Below, piece after piece: positions 52,202 to 60,008 of a DNA stretch of 64,000 nt. The notes under the pieces are model-generated. The model saw nothing but the letters and a program-made list of their open reading frames with translations, was not told where the DNA came from and made no database searches. The position numbers were made by a program, and so were the translations under genes. Positions within the stretch are counted from its first letter, which is position 1; each line of letters begins with the position of its first letter. Origin of the DNA: Bacteroidota bacterium (GTDB lineage: Bacteria > Bacteroidota > Bacteroidia > Chitinophagales > Chitinophagaceae); NCBI GenBank assembly GCA_018267955.1, contig JAFDXL010000009.1, positions 1-64,000 of the forward strand, given 5' to 3'.

Positions 52202-52627
52202 ATGAACGTACAGGAACAGATCCGAAACTATATAGCCAGCCAACCCGAATCAAAAAATACAGAGCTGCAGGACCTCCACAAGCGTACACTCCGCATATCC
52301 CCGAAAGCCAAACTGTGGTTCTTCGATGGCACGGACGATCAGGGCAAAACGGTTACTAATCCCACTATAGGCTATGGCAACTATACCATTAAATATGCCA
52401 ATGGCACCACCAAAGATTCCTTCCGTATTGGTATCAGCGCCAACAAAACAGGCATCTCTGTATATATCCTCGGTATCAAAGACAAAGCGTACTTAGCCCA
52501 AACCTTCGGTAAAGACCTTGGCAAGGCAAGCGTTACCGGCTATTGCATCAAATTCAAAAGCCTAAAAGATATAAACCTCGATATCCTCGAAGCAGCCATA
52601 CTGTTTGGTTTGGAGATGAAGGATTAA
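52202..52627 (+). CDS. DUF1801 (YdhG-like) domain protein
   Basis: A 141-residue protein with LRISPKAKLWFFDGTD and FRIGISANKTGISVYI segments that fit DUF1801. No catalytic motif is known. It starts 57 bases after the DUF1810 stop and may share its transcript. Confidence 0.7.
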   Translation: MNVQEQIRNYIASQPESKNTELQDLHKRTLRISPKAKLWFFDGTDDQGKTVTNPTIGYGNYTIKYANGTTKDSFRIGISANKTGISVYILGIKDKAYLAQTFGKDLGKASVTGYCIKFKSLKDINLDILEAAILFGLEMKD

Positions 52628-52697
52628 AGTATATCTTGGTATACACAAGCTCTTCACACGCATTTTAAAGCAACCTTTATTCTCATTAATTATAAAA

Positions 52698-54137
52698 ATG
52701 AAAACTATTACATTGTTTTTTATTGCAATACTGGGTATTGCTATCCAAAGTCACGCGCAATGCCTCCTACTAAAAGTATATACGGGCGATTGTCCGTTAC
52801 ATGTTACCCGCATTTCTATGTTTGATCCCATGAAAACAGGATTACCCGTTTTCGCTGTTTATCCCGTATCAAGCAGAGAAGATAGTGCCGATATCGAGTA
52901 CGCGGGTAAATTTTCTGTACGCGGTATAAAACTGCTGTTTAATGATAACTGGAATGAAAAACTAAATTGCAACAGCGGCCTATCCTGCATTTTTGGACTA
53001 GATAAAGATGGTAAAGTAGTGTACACATCGTCACTAAACTCAATAGATTCTACACAGTTTAGCGCCTTTTTGCTAAAGAACACTTCACAAAAGAGTGACC
53101 TTGTTAGGCAGAGAGATTCTTTTTTATATGTCAAAAATGAATTTGGAACCATTAAGATATTGAATGCCGCAGACAACCGGCTAATAAGAACCTTACGCGC
53201 AGCCGATTTCGATCTTCAATTAGTAGCCAACAAAATGCCTGCGGCAGAAAAGCTAAGGTTTGAAAAATATGGTAACATCATTAATAAAAGAACAAGCGCT
53301 TTTCTGGCGAAATTTCAAAATTTCAGGATCACAGATAAGGGAGATCTGTTTGTAATGTTGCTATTTCATAACACGCAAGACAGCTTAACAACAAACATTA
53401 CAGATGAGCACGCCATTGTGCATTATGATGCAAAGGGTAATTACAAAGATGTATATCTGTTAGAGCTGCCTAAAACTGTATATTTTTTCGATATTGATTT
53501 TTTACTGGCTAATGAGGATACATTGTATGCAGTGACACGGAACGGCAAACGGGATATAGATCCTCAAATGCCGGAAAGTAACATTAAATTTATCGGCCAA
53601 TATGTGAAGAAGGACGGGAACTACCGGTTCTTCGGTTTTATACCCTATAAAATGCCCTATATATATCAATTGAAATTTGGCTATGGTTACCTCGGCTCCG
53701 GTACTTCTACCTACCCATTCTTTGTTCCTAAATTATCTAATACTGTTTATAATATAAAAACAAACAGATCAGTATTTATTATAGATAGCGCAAAATACAT
53801 AGCAGGTATAGATACTACACCCTTCAATGCTGAGAAGTCTATTGAAACACATGAAAAGCTGGATGTACGCGGCATAAAGCCTGTGTTTGGTCAGTCTGAT
53901 TTATATGTTATGCCTTATTTATATGATGGTAAATTGTACATTAATTATTACACAACGGACCTGGTAAAGAAATATGGCTATTGTTGGGGGCAAGCTACAG
54001 TGGCAGGCAAGCCTATAGTTTCCGCATCGGCAAGAGATGGACAGGATGTATTTTCTGTCATCTATGCTGATAAAGATAAAACATGGAAATCGATAGCGCT
54101 GCCCCTGAGTCTTTTCTTTCCGGCGAAAGGAGATTAG
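52698..54137 (+). CDS. Secreted protein, unknown function (beta-propeller-like)
   Basis: A 479-residue protein with signal peptide (MKTITLFFIAILGIAIQSHA). I do not recognise a family. It contains repeated strand pairs such as FLYVKNEFGTIKIL, FRITDKGDLFVMLLF and IVHYDAKGNYKDVYLLELP, spaced about 45-50 residues, like a six-bladed propeller. Only the N-terminal third has Cys (four: residues 22, 32, 90 and 96). A REP-like element and a terminator follow. Confidence 0.6.
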   Translation: MKTITLFFIAILGIAIQSHAQCLLLKVYTGDCPLHVTRISMFDPMKTGLPVFAVYPVSSREDSADIEYAGKFSVRGIKLLFNDNWNEKLNCNSGLSCIFGLDKDGKVVYTSSLNSIDSTQFSAFLLKNTSQKSDLVRQRDSFLYVKNEFGTIKILNAADNRLIRTLRAADFDLQLVANKMPAAEKLRFEKYGNIINKRTSAFLAKFQNFRITDKGDLFVMLLFHNTQDSLTTNITDEHAIVHYDAKGNYKDVYLLELPKTVYFFDIDFLLANEDTLYAVTRNGKRDIDPQMPESNIKFIGQYVKKDGNYRFFGFIPYKMPYIYQLKFGYGYLGSGTSTYPFFVPKLSNTVYNIKTNRSVFIIDSAKYIAGIDTTPFNAEKSIETHEKLDVRGIKPVFGQSDLYVMPYLYDGKLYINYYTTDLVKKYGYCWGQATVAGKPIVSASARDGQDVFSVIYADKDKTWKSIALPLSLFFPAKGD

Positions 54138-54152
54138 TATGGAGTTCATTCA

Positions 54153-54220
54153 AGCCGGGCGTCTCATATCCTCGTCCTCGTTTGCAACGAGGATACCCCG
54201 GCAAGCGTTTTCAACGCACA
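54153..54220. repeat. REP-like palindromic element
   Basis: Tandem short palindromes: two overlapping CCTCGT copies pair with ACGAGGA (54167-54175 or 54175-54182 against 54186-54195), then GCGTT/AACGC (54205-54217). It resembles REP-type remnants that Bacteroidota genomes carry between genes, recalled from memory and not confirmed by search. In one plus frame it is translated as YPRPRLQRGYPGKRFQR, a false ORF. Confidence 0.5.
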
Positions 54221-54223
54221 ATA

Positions 54224-54255
54224 AAAGAGCCGTTACCATCGGTAACGACTCTTTT
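54224..54255 (+). terminator. Terminator, copy 1 of a duplicated pair
   Basis: AAAGAG + CGTTACC / GGTAACG + CTCTTT stem (one C/A mismatch), ATC loop, then TTTT. Identical over 32 bases to 55081-55112. Confidence 0.8.
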
Positions 54256-54314
54256 CTCAAAACGGATGTTTTTGATAAAAAACTGAATTAAATTGGTCCA
54301 TATATTAATGCTGT

Positions 54315-55043
54315 ATGAAACTTGGCCTGCTATTTTCTCTGGTACTTTTACTTTCCTGCACCACAAGGCACACCAACAGAGAACACGTAAATACTTCTGT
54401 AAAGAGTACCATTCCCAAACAGGCTATTTTGTCTGATAGCATAAGTTCAAACACAGAAATTATCGAAATATTTATTGATAGTTTGAATATTGGTAAAAAG
54501 GGCCAGTCTAAGATCGAGTTGATAAAGCATAGGGTACTTGATGACATGTATGTAATTGTAAAATTCTATACTAAAGGGCCCCGTTATTGGTATCTTCAGA
54601 ATACTTATTTGTACGAGTGTAATGTATCAATGGATTTAGAACCTATCATTTCAGACTTTAATAACGATAAGTTTAATGACATCACTTTCGTTTCAGCCCA
54701 AGCTGCGCGATTGTCAAATGACGTTAGAAGACTATTCATTTATGATGATAGAGAAAAGCAACTGATCTCAATTGTCAACTCCGAAGACTACCCAAATATG
54801 CTTTACAATAAAGAGCTCAATTGTATTGATGCATTTTTAATTTATGGTGGCAGCTCTACTGTTTTTGCAAGGATCGAAGGTGATAGTTTGAAAACGTTTG
54901 CTAGTGTGAACAATGATATCTATCGCACCGTTTATGAAATTGACAACTCAGGGAAGGAAACGCTTTTGAGAAAGGACTCGATTGATCCTGAAGACAATTA
55001 TATTCGGTACATCAATTACAAACCCCTGAAAAAGTATAAATAA
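54315..55043 (+). CDS. Lipoprotein with an FG-GAP-like segment, unknown function
   Basis: A 242-residue protein with a lipobox (LLLSC, Cys15). The central segment PIISDFNNDKFNDITFVSAQ is like an FG-GAP or calcium-binding beta-propeller blade, followed by LFIYDDREKQLISIV and NKELNCIDAFLIYGG. This recalls uncharacterised XAC2610-type secreted proteins. The surface location is probable; function is not. Terminator copy 2 follows at 38 bp. Confidence 0.6.
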   Translation: MKLGLLFSLVLLLSCTTRHTNREHVNTSVKSTIPKQAILSDSISSNTEIIEIFIDSLNIGKKGQSKIELIKHRVLDDMYVIVKFYTKGPRYWYLQNTYLYECNVSMDLEPIISDFNNDKFNDITFVSAQAARLSNDVRRLFIYDDREKQLISIVNSEDYPNMLYNKELNCIDAFLIYGGSSTVFARIEGDSLKTFASVNNDIYRTVYEIDNSGKETLLRKDSIDPEDNYIRYINYKPLKKYK

Positions 55044-55080
55044 TGCTAGGCAAGGCGAGTGCTAAATGAAGGATTAAAAT

Positions 55081-55113
55081 AAAGAGCCGTTACCATCGGT
55101 AACGACTCTTTTT
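55081..55113 (+). terminator. Terminator, copy 2 of a duplicated pair
   Basis: Same 32 bases as 54224-54255, then one more T. It lies between the FG-GAP-like gene and the convergent SDR gene. Confidence 0.8.
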
Positions 55114-55125
55114 GAGTAAAAGGAA

Positions 55126-55722
55126 TTAATATGGCTTGATCACATGTCCGGTACCTGCTCCGAACACACTTTTTCTAAACCCAAATTCCAGTTGATGCAT
55201 TGTTACAGGAATATCACCCGGGAAGAATGGAAAATACTGGGGTGAATTCTCTATCACCGTCGGACTTACCGCATTGATACGAATGCCGTTTTCCAGTTCA
55301 ATGGCTGCTGCTCTTACAAAACCTTCTACTGCTGCGTTCGCTGCAGAGGCATTGGCAAAATTGCGCTGCGGATCGTGCGTTAATGCACCGGTGATCAGCG
55401 TAAATGATCCTTTAGGGTTAATGTAGTGCTGGCCAATGAGCACCAGGTTGATCTGTCCCATCATCTTGCCCTCTACACCATTGCGAAACTGCGCATCTGT
55501 CAGCGTTTTCCACGGACCTACATAAGTGGGTCCTGCTGTACATATCAGCGCATCAAATGCACCGATCTTTTTGTACATGTTTTCGATCGATTCGGTAGAG
55601 GTAATATCTACCTGTACATCAACTCCCTTTCTGTCTGCCCTGATGACTTCGTGCTCTTTTTCAAATGCCTGTGACAAATAAGTGCCCATCGTGCCCGAGG
55701 CACCTACAATTACAATTCTCAT
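55126..55722 (-). CDS. Short-chain dehydrogenase/reductase
   Basis: A 198-residue SDR with Rossmann motif GASGTMG at 7-13 and a conserved ICTAGP. The usual YxxxK is replaced: the expected site reads ANASAANAAVEGF, with no Tyr-x3-Lys, so classical SDR catalysis is doubtful, as in the related 'short chain dehydrogenase' subgroup of about 200 residues. It follows the outer-membrane barrel gene on the same strand at 70 bp. Confidence 0.82.
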   Translation of the reverse strand: MRIVIVGASGTMGTYLSQAFEKEHEVIRADRKGVDVQVDITSTESIENMYKKIGAFDALICTAGPTYVGPWKTLTDAQFRNGVEGKMMGQINLVLIGQHYINPKGSFTLITGALTHDPQRNFANASAANAAVEGFVRAAAIELENGIRINAVSPTVIENSPQYFPFFPGDIPVTMHQLEFGFRKSVFGAGTGHVIKPY

Positions 55723-55792
55723 GCTTGTTATTATTTATTTTTAAATGAAGAAAAATTCTTCGCTGCAGATCGCTCCCATAAGGAGCAGTCTT

Positions 55793-56473
55793 TTATCCTT
55801 TTTTTTCAGCTTGTTTTTTTACACTGATCCTCGATAGCACCAGGCTGATGTTCAGCATCCTGTTATAGCGCTCTACATTGTTAGATATATTTACCAGGCC
55901 ATAACCATAGCGTGCATCTAATGTCAGGCTGGTCTTTTTCATGTTAAACGTATAGCCAGCACCTGCCTGTAGGCCTGCATCCCAGCGCTTCAGGCTGCCC
56001 ATATCGCTGCCAAATGTTACTTTAGTTTTGGTCTCCGCTACATTCTGCGACGCTTCTGTTTTTAAACGGCCCGATAGTATATAGCCAACATAAGGACCGG
56101 CATTGATGTAGAAGTTGTTAAAGTGCACACGCGCTAAAACCGGTAACTCCAGCGAACCCATACGTAGTGTAGATTTGCCGCCGGTCAAGGGGTTGTTTTC
56201 TTTTAGTGTGCCGCCTTTCATAGCAAAGTATAATTCCGGCACCACGGAGAACATAGGTGTGATGCCTGCCTGGTAAGAGAAGCCAGCCTGCAAGCCCTTA
56301 TAGTTTTGCTTATAAGATTGCAGCATGCTGTTAGATGCGCCGTAATTGAAGTTGGTGGTCAGCGAATTAAGGGAGATCCCGAATTTGCTTGTTTGCGAAA
56401 AAGAACTGAACGATAAAGTTGCCAGTGCCAGTGTTACTACTGCAAGTTTTGCAGATTTAATTGTTTGGTACAT
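55793..56473 (-). CDS. Outer-membrane beta-barrel protein (PorT-like)
   Basis: A 226-residue protein with signal peptide (about 1-27, ending SFSQT). Repeated amphipathic strands (FGISLNSLTTNFNYG, YINAGPYVGYILSGR, DARYGYGLVN) fit an 8-strand barrel of the outer membrane. It ends with a basic tail VKKQAEKKG. Related in type to 29390-30160. Role unknown. Confidence 0.75.
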   Translation of the reverse strand: MYQTIKSAKLAVVTLALATLSFSSFSQTSKFGISLNSLTTNFNYGASNSMLQSYKQNYKGLQAGFSYQAGITPMFSVVPELYFAMKGGTLKENNPLTGGKSTLRMGSLELPVLARVHFNNFYINAGPYVGYILSGRLKTEASQNVAETKTKVTFGSDMGSLKRWDAGLQAGAGYTFNMKKTSLTLDARYGYGLVNISNNVERYNRMLNISLVLSRISVKKQAEKKG

Positions 56474-56550
56474 TTTGATTTAATTTTTAGTGGTTATTAA
56501 TTATTGTTGTTATTATCATTGTTGGTTGATTCAAGGCAATAAGTTCCCAT

Positions 56551-56573
56551 CTCCCTTTTGGGGAGTTTTTTTT
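56551..56573 (+). terminator. Plus-strand terminator with no plus-strand gene
   Basis: CTCCC/GGGAG stem with a TTTTG loop, then T8. On the minus strand no T run follows, although both flanking genes are minus. It sits 78 bases beyond the start codon of the barrel gene on the divergent side. Confidence 0.6.
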
Positions 56574-56727
56574 AATTACATCTTGCAGAGTAGGGGAAGT
56601 TTACGTCAGTATGCTATATCTCCGAATCATGCTACAAAATTAGCTTCTGTATTACCCTTGCCGGTAGGACGATCTTGTAGTTATATAGCACTTATGCGAA
56701 GTTGTTTTGTATTGCCTGCGCTATTAT

Positions 56728-57690
56728 TTAACGTAGCCAGCGTATGGCTATCTTGCCTTTGGTACGCATCGTTTCCATATAGCTAAGTGCTTCCGGTATA
56801 TCATGCTGAGAGTAGGTTTGTGTAATATGCACCCGCAGTTTATTCTTATGAATAAGTGAGCCCAGCATCTCCAGGTCCATAGCATCTGCCTCCGCTGTAA
56901 ATTGTGCTAAGGGAAACCTGCTGAAAGCTTTTCTTAATAGTACGGACATCATATGCGGCATGGTAGTAAACCCTACAATCACACCTCGTTTACCCATGCG
57001 TTTATAGTCTGCATGAGATAGGTTCCCGTTCGTATCCACTACCAGGTCATATTGCCCGTCGTGCTGATGGATATCTTCCTTGTCGTATGCTATTACTTTG
57101 TCTGCTCCGAGCCCGGTAACAAAATCTGCATTTTTAGAAGAGCACACTGCGGTAACTTTTGCCCCGCATGCTTTTGCTATTTGTATGGCAAAGTGTCCAA
57201 CGCCGCCTGAAGCTCCATTGATAAGCACCGTTTCATTTCTCCGCAACTGTCCGTGTATCACCAAAGCCTGGTATGCTGTGGATCCTGCCAGCGGCACGCA
57301 TGCCATTTCTGTATAGTTAGTACCGGCGGGCATTACAGCACAGCTGTTGGCGGGCACAGATACATACTCTGCAAAAGCGCCTCCTTTCAAATGGTGGCCA
57401 AACACCCGGTCTCCGGCTTTCAAATGGGTAACGTTATTTCCCGTTTCAACTACCACACCCGCAAAATCAGTTCCCGGTATCTTATATTTTGGCTTAAATA
57501 ATCCATACGATAATCTTGCAAACAATGGCTTGCCGCGTAGTATATGCCAATCTGCAGGATTCACGGAATTCGCTATTACCTCAACGAGTACGTCATCTGC
57601 TTTTACGGATGGTTTCGCTGCTTCCTCAAACCGGAGTATCTCAGGGCCTCCATACCGTGTTTTGATAAATGCTTTCATACTTTCCTGCAT
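56728..57690 (-). CDS. NAD(P)-dependent zinc-free alcohol dehydrogenase (quinone oxidoreductase type)
   Basis: A 320-residue MDR-superfamily enzyme. GroES-like N-domain (SVNPADWHILRGKP, GTDFAGVVVETG), Rossmann motif INGASGGVGHFAIQIA. Catalytic zinc ligands are absent, as in quinone oxidoreductases and enoyl reductases. ATG 57690 overlaps the upstream stop by one base (TAATG), so translation is coupled to the flavoprotein gene. Confidence 0.87.
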   Translation of the reverse strand: MQESMKAFIKTRYGGPEILRFEEAAKPSVKADDVLVEVIANSVNPADWHILRGKPLFARLSYGLFKPKYKIPGTDFAGVVVETGNNVTHLKAGDRVFGHHLKGGAFAEYVSVPANSCAVMPAGTNYTEMACVPLAGSTAYQALVIHGQLRRNETVLINGASGGVGHFAIQIAKACGAKVTAVCSSKNADFVTGLGADKVIAYDKEDIHQHDGQYDLVVDTNGNLSHADYKRMGKRGVIVGFTTMPHMMSVLLRKAFSRFPLAQFTAEADAMDLEMLGSLIHKNKLRVHITQTYSQHDIPEALSYMETMRTKGKIAIRWLR

Positions 57691-58694
57691 TAAAAGTTTT
57701 CTTCGATCAGTTCTTTGTTTACCATAATGCCTGTTGTAGTGCCCATAGATACGGCATTGGCTACAGTGCGCAGCCTGGTGGTATTATCTCCGCAGGCATA
57801 CAAACCATATGTAGTGGTTTTATGGGCCATATCTATTTTTATATAGCCTTCGGGGGTCAGCTCGCAACCCAGCAATTGCGGAATGGCGGAGTGCTGTATA
57901 AAAGGTAGCCGCGAATACAAGGTCTTTACCGGTACACTCATGCCGTTTTTAAATGCTATACGCTCCACATATCCTTTTGTATGTTCCAGGCGTGTTATCT
58001 CTGTCTCTACTATATCTATGCGATGCTTCTCCAGCTTTATCCGGTGTTGCTCATCAATGGTGGATGGCCCGTTTGTATATATGGTTAGGTCGGTGGTCCA
58101 GTTGCTGATCAGCGATGCCATTTCAAAAGCCAGGTCGCCATTAGCAAAGATGCCCGTCTTTTGTTGCCGTACTTCATAGCCATGGCAGTACGGACAGTGC
58201 AATACACTAATACCCCAGCAGTCGGCAAAGCCCGGTATGCCCGGCATCTGGTCTTTAATGCCTGTTGCCAATACTAACTTGCCGGCTGAGAATGTTTCAC
58301 CCGTATGGAGTTGCACGGTAAATACATTGTCCGATTTTGAAGCGGTCACTGCCCAACCGTTTAAGAATTCAATAGTGCTATACCTGCTTAGCTCCTGCCT
58401 CGCAAACGCTGCTATCTCGCCGGGTGCTTTGCCATCATTGGTCAGGAAGTTATGAGAGTGGGGCGTCTGCTTATTACATGGGTCGCCGCTGTCAATGATC
58501 AGTACATGGCGCAATGCCCTTCCTAGCGCCATACCAGCGGCAAGGCCACTGTAGCTGCCGCCTATTATTATTACATCGTATTGATTTTCCTTTTTCATTT
58601 TACTGTTGATTGATTTTCCTTTCACCCATTTAGGTATTAACATCCCTGCTGTCAGTGCCCCGGCCAATTTTATAAATCCGCGTCGCGACTCCAT
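57690..58694 (-). CDS. Tat-signal thioredoxin-reductase-like flavoprotein
   Basis: A 334-residue protein from ATG 58694; the frame extends to 58772, but that part overlaps the small membrane gene. MESRRGFIKLAGALTAG is a twin-arginine signal (Arg4-Arg5). FAD motif GGSYSG is at 45-50. The redox-active pair is Cys167-Pro-Tyr-Cys170 in HCPYCHGYE. The fold ends TYGLYACGDNTTRL. Expected to be exported folded with FAD; periplasmic substrate unknown. A one-base overlap couples it to the MDR dehydrogenase gene. Confidence 0.85.
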   Translation of the reverse strand: MESRRGFIKLAGALTAGMLIPKWVKGKSINSKMKKENQYDVIIIGGSYSGLAAGMALGRALRHVLIIDSGDPCNKQTPHSHNFLTNDGKAPGEIAAFARQELSRYSTIEFLNGWAVTASKSDNVFTVQLHTGETFSAGKLVLATGIKDQMPGIPGFADCWGISVLHCPYCHGYEVRQQKTGIFANGDLAFEMASLISNWTTDLTIYTNGPSTIDEQHRIKLEKHRIDIVETEITRLEHTKGYVERIAFKNGMSVPVKTLYSRLPFIQHSAIPQLLGCELTPEGYIKIDMAHKTTTYGLYACGDNTTRLRTVANAVSMGTTTGIMVNKELIEENF

Positions 58695-58696
58695 GC

Positions 58697-58921
58697 CTAT
58701 TTCATTGTTCTCTTTGCAGACACCTTTCGGATAATGGCATCCAACAGCGGTACACCGGCAAACATCATCCATGGCACCAGTGAGATGGTAAGGATAAATG
58801 TTCTCAGGTACAATGGCAGGTCAGCCAGCGCTTGCCCAAAGAAGAACAAGAAAGCGGTAATGGATGGGTAAATAACTGCCCAGATCTTTAAAGACATCAA
58901 TAACCTTGTTTTTGCGTTCAT
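58697..58921 (-). CDS. Small membrane protein, two spans
   Basis: A 74-residue protein with two predicted membrane spans (about 10-35 and 38-60) and basic ends (MNAKTRLLMSLKIW, IIRKVSAKRTMK). It resembles short DUF2798-like proteins. Its stop lies 2 bp before the flavoprotein ATG, so it belongs to the same operon. Function unknown. Confidence 0.65.
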   Translation of the reverse strand: MNAKTRLLMSLKIWAVIYPSITAFLFFFGQALADLPLYLRTFILTISLVPWMMFAGVPLLDAIIRKVSAKRTMK

Positions 58922-59012
58922 TTCGTTTAGTTTTTGTGATGATTAATTTCTTTCACAAAAGTAGAACGGTCAACCAGGGCTATGATAGGACGCTTTTCAA
59001 GTTGAATGGTAC

Positions 59013-59876
59013 TTATTTAAAGTTATTGCGAAATGCCTCCGGCGAATAGCCGGTATGCTTTTTAAAGAACCGGATGAAGTAAGATACATCTTCGTATCCC
59101 AGGTGATCGGCCACTTCTTTTACCTGGCTGGTGGTGGCCAGCAGGTATCTTCTTGCTTCCAGTATCACTTGTTCGCTTATCAGGTCCGATGCGGTTTTGC
59201 CTACAGAAGCCTTGGTTATCGCGTTCAGCTGGTAGGCCGACATGCTCATCAGGTCTGCATACTGGGCTACATTCTTCATGCTGCCTATATTGTTTTCCAG
59301 CAGTCTTAAGAGCTCTTCAAAGCGGTCTTGTGTATAGGCTTTTTCATTGGAGGCAATACTTTTCGGGTTTTGGCTTTGGCGTATATATTCTATGAAGAAG
59401 AGATCCAGGTGCGCCTTGATTGCTTCTGCAAATCCTTCCTGCTTCGTGGTGTACTCGTTAAATATCTGGGCAAGTATGGTATGCAGCCGCATAAAACGCG
59501 CCGCTTCTACTTCGCAATAATTCTTGCTCGATGCCTTGCGCCACCTGTGCTCGGTAATGGTATTCTTTGGTTGATAAAATGCCAGGTCGAATTCCATTAG
59601 AAATCCTTCGCTGCCTGCACCTAGTTCCAACCTGTGTACCTGCCCCGGCCTTAGTATGAAAACGGAATGGTCATGTACCTCGTACTGCACAAAATCTATC
59701 TCGTGGATGCCGCTTCCTTTTTGTATGGCAAGCACAAAGTAAAAATCATGCTTGTGAAGATCATGCACAAGATCGCGCCCGTCTAATAACTGTGCAATAT
59801 CCCGGATGCTGAACCGCCCGGCATTACGCTGCTCTTCAGTCTTACTGGCAAGATGTCTGACGGGTATCGCTTTCAT
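59013..59876 (-). CDS. AraC family transcriptional regulator
   Basis: A 287-residue protein from ATG 59876 (the frame runs to a TTG at 59882). The N-terminal cupin domain has GIHEIDFVQYEVHDHSVFIL. The C-terminal double HTH (ADLMSMSAYQLNAITKAS, then VKEVADHLGYEDVSYFIRFFK) ends YSPEAFRNNF. It precedes the small membrane protein, flavoprotein and dehydrogenase genes and may control them. Confidence 0.9.
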   Translation of the reverse strand: MKAIPVRHLASKTEEQRNAGRFSIRDIAQLLDGRDLVHDLHKHDFYFVLAIQKGSGIHEIDFVQYEVHDHSVFILRPGQVHRLELGAGSEGFLMEFDLAFYQPKNTITEHRWRKASSKNYCEVEAARFMRLHTILAQIFNEYTTKQEGFAEAIKAHLDLFFIEYIRQSQNPKSIASNEKAYTQDRFEELLRLLENNIGSMKNVAQYADLMSMSAYQLNAITKASVGKTASDLISEQVILEARRYLLATTSQVKEVADHLGYEDVSYFIRFFKKHTGYSPEAFRNNFK

Positions 59877-59951
59877 TTTCAACTGGTTATCCGGTGGTAA
59901 TATTAATTATTTTTATTGAGTTTAGATAATTGTCACTATTACTAAAAATGA

Positions 59952-59986
59952 GTAGAACAAATGCGCTGTCCGCACATTTGTTCTAC
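59952..59986 (-). terminator. Terminator of the barrel receptor gene
   Basis: A 12-bp stem GTAGAACAAATG/CATTTGTTCTAC with an 11-base loop that can pair further. On the minus strand CTCATTTTTAG follows. It lies 22 bases beyond the receptor stop. Confidence 0.7.
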
Positions 59987-60008
59987 GTTATTCAGATCAA
60001 TTGCAGCA

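Noticed and set aside
54083-54286. ORF containing YPRPRLQRGYPGKRFQR
   Set aside because: It overlaps the end of the 479-residue protein gene and is translation of a REP-like element and a terminator.
58695-58772. N-terminal extension of the flavoprotein frame
   Set aside because: It overlaps the small membrane protein gene, and the Tat signal at ATG 58694 is the better start.
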